Of a stretch of 64,000 bases of DNA, positions 62,654-64,000 are shown piece by piece. The translations under genes were made by a program, and so were the position numbers. Positions within the stretch are counted from its first letter, which is position 1. Every line of letters begins with the position of its first letter. This DNA is from Membranihabitans marinus (lineage in GTDB: Bacteria; Bacteroidota; Bacteroidia; Chitinophagales; Saprospiraceae), in the NCBI RefSeq assembly GCF_019802045.1, contig NZ_JAHVHU010000016.1:1-64000 (forward strand). Direction: 5' to 3'. Below the pieces are notes generated by a model that saw nothing but the letters and a program-made list of their open reading frames with translations, did not search any database and was not told the DNA's origin.

Positions 62654-63442
62654 TTAGTTACTCAGATCTTTATACTGGATATTCCGGAAATGGACTTCCA
62701 TTGCCGGACCGGTATGGATCTGGAGACCGAGATGCCCTTTCATTTTTCGGAGTTCGGTGTCATTATCGGTCACTTCGCTCATCAGAACACCATTGACAAA
62801 ATGTTTCAAATGGTTGCCCTGGATAATGAGGTGAAGGGTATTCCAGTCCGCTTTGTTAATCTTTGATTTGAGTTCGTCAGAATCACCCAAAGAGCCTGTG
62901 ATATTTGGTTCATTTCCGTTGGTGAGTTCTGCAATTTCCCCCCTCTTGGCCAAGAATCCACGACCGCGTTCTTCGTAGTTTTGACCGGTATAGGTATTGG
63001 CGCCATCGATATCGGCCTGGTAGCCTTTCAGTGCCAACGGCGGATCCTGGAGCTCTGTGCTTCGGTATTGGACGCCGGAATTGCCATTTTCTGATATCTT
63101 AAAATCTAGTTTGAGTTCAAAATTGGATGGTTGCTTTTCACGCCAGATAAGGAAGGTATTGGCATCGAGCGGGTTTTCGGTGGTGACCATACCTACGATG
63201 TTCCCATTTTCTACTTTCCAGTGTCCGTCTGCGCCTTCCCAGCCATCGAGGGTCTGGCCGTCAAAAATGGAAACAAACCCATCTTCACTTGCTGTAGCAT
63301 CATGGGTGGTCTCCGCATTGGAAGATTTTGATTTCGTTGCGTTATTGCATGCTGTGAGGATGAGCATGGCACAGAGGGCTACTGCCGGCAACCAGGCGGA
63401 TCGTGTTGATGTTCTAAGATTTTTATAAAGCATTGTTTTCAT
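62654..63442 (-). CDS. DUF1080 lipoprotein (3-keto-disaccharide hydrolase type)
   Basis: A 262-residue lipoprotein from the ATG at 63442 (several in-frame Mets lie around; the upstream frame reaches 63475). The lipobox ends at Cys32 (LILTAC). The DUF1080 domain covers about 60-262: DGFVSIFDGQTLDGWEG, the family opening; then FLIWREKQPSNFELKLDFKISENGNSGVQYRS and HLGLQIHTGPAMEVHFRNIQYK at the end. The family is a lectin-like hydrolase or lyase for 3-keto-disaccharides/glycosides. Its start overlaps the stop of the cytochrome gene, so they are co-translated. Confidence 0.88.
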   Translation of the reverse strand: MKTMLYKNLRTSTRSAWLPAVALCAMLILTACNNATKSKSSNAETTHDATASEDGFVSIFDGQTLDGWEGADGHWKVENGNIVGMVTTENPLDANTFLIWREKQPSNFELKLDFKISENGNSGVQYRSTELQDPPLALKGYQADIDGANTYTGQNYEERGRGFLAKRGEIAELTNGNEPNITGSLGDSDELKSKINKADWNTLHLIIQGNHLKHFVNGVLMSEVTDNDTELRKMKGHLGLQIHTGPAMEVHFRNIQYKDLSN

Positions 63443-64000
63443 TTTCATTATAAACGGCATTGTTTTCATTGCCACCTGCGAGCAGGTAAGCGATCAGGTC
63501 TTTTAATTCTTCTTCGTTCAGAGAATTAACCATTCCTGGCGGCATCATGGATATGGTCGATAAGGAGACCCTGCGGACATCGGATTTGGGAACCTCACGA
63601 ACTTCATCGGGAGAAAATGGATTTTGAACCACGTAGTAGTATTCATCATCCTCTTTCTGAAGCCGCCCGACGACCGAATTTCCATTCTTCAGATCAAATA
63701 CCTTGGCCGCGTATTGATCGGAAATGGCGTTGTTGGGTTCGATAATAGCCTCGAGCATATCTTTTTTCGTAAACCGCGTACCCAGTTGGGTCAGATCAGG
63801 GCCAATATTACTGCCAGTTCGACCCATCATATGGCAGGAGGAACACATGGTGGCATCGAACATGTTTTTCCCATTCTCAAAATCACGTATCGTCGAATCG
63901 TTGGTGACCACTTCCAGGGCTTCGGTGAGTTCCCACCGGCGGCCCGGTCCTTTGGGCTTTGGCCGGTCCGACAAGACGGCTAGTCCGGAGGAGGTGATGA
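63423..64000 (-). CDS. c-type cytochrome domain protein, C-terminal part (runs off window)
   Basis: The frame is open to the window edge, so this is the C-terminal part of a larger protein. An internal TTG at 63974 is probably not the real start. The heme site is CSSCH, about 15 residues after STIRDFENGKNMFDA, with the distal Met probably in SMMPPGM. The pattern GPDLTQLGTRFTKKDMLEAIIEPNNAISDQYAAKVFDLKNG and LNEEELKDLIAYLLAGGN is the tail of PVC-type heme-binding proteins. It would transfer electrons from a periplasmic sugar oxidation step. The DUF1080 gene follows, overlapping. Confidence 0.88.
   Translation of the reverse strand, partial: ITSSGLAVLSDRPKPKGPGRRWELTEALEVVTNDSTIRDFENGKNMFDATMCSSCHMMGRTGSNIGPDLTQLGTRFTKKDMLEAIIEPNNAISDQYAAKVFDLKNGNSVVGRLQKEDDEYYYVVQNPFSPDEVREVPKSDVRRVSLSTISMMPPGMVNSLNEEELKDLIAYLLAGGNENNAVYNENENNAL

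Overview
The window looks like a chromosome segment of a Bacteroidota bacterium. The main evidence is two type IX secretion substrates of different classes (a type A sorting domain on the SprB-repeat protein at 24640-27960 and a CHU_C/gliding-type domain on 34258-35949), PorT-like outer-membrane barrels and moderate G+C with AT-rich spacers. Several genes (DUF1501, DUF1549/DUF1553 cytochrome, PVC-type CxxCH protein, DUF1080) belong to families best known from Planctomycetes and also found in marine Bacteroidota, so a Saprospiria/Cytophagia-like marine or sediment organism is plausible. No rRNA, tRNA, transposase or CRISPR array was recognised.

Layout. 1-9.1 kb: an accessory block with two orphan genes between divergent spacer repeats, then a type III restriction-modification pair (mod, res). 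9.15-9.70 kb: a cupin gene broken by three nonsense codons and one frameshift. 9.98-12.66 kb: a tightly overlapping four-gene operon (SAM methyltransferase, PurM/HypE-like ATPase, ThiE-like barrel, Trm112-like zinc protein) that matches no pathway I know. 12.7-24.3 kb, minus strand: GDYXXLXY/DUF2157 membrane pair, DUF1501 protein, DUF1801 protein, DUF1549/1553 cytochrome, a large lipoprotein dehydrogenase-cytochrome and an FG-GAP protein. 24.6-36 kb: T9SS proteins, the FetAB-type exporter, a Tat-exported phosphoesterase and a heparinase II/III-like lyase.

36.0-48.0 kb is a defence island. The type I system (hsdM-hsdS-...-hsdR, minus strand) is interrupted by AT-rich cargo: a SIR2-like DUF4917 protein with a membrane-anchored coiled-coil partner, two GxxExxY nuclease-fold genes, and relics of rhuM, fic and hsdS. 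The whole island lies between two copies of a long composite repeat (36.01-36.48 and 47.69-47.96 kb). It is the most promising place for an undescribed system, in particular the DUF4917/coiled-coil pair directly behind hsdS.

48.3-56.2 kb is mostly housekeeping and envelope genes (cold-shock protein, SLC13 transporter, OmpA-type lipoprotein, an AlbA-domain regulator with a 12-bp tandem repeat). 56.3-64 kb is a sugar-catabolic cluster (Gfo/Idh oxidoreductase, TIM-barrel isomerase, phosphomannose-isomerase-like cupin, DUF4432 epimerase-like protein, DUF1080 hydrolase, cytochrome c running off the end), fitting oxidation of glycosides to 3-keto sugars followed by cleavage. Long perfect inverted repeats in several spacers may be operators or REP-like elements.
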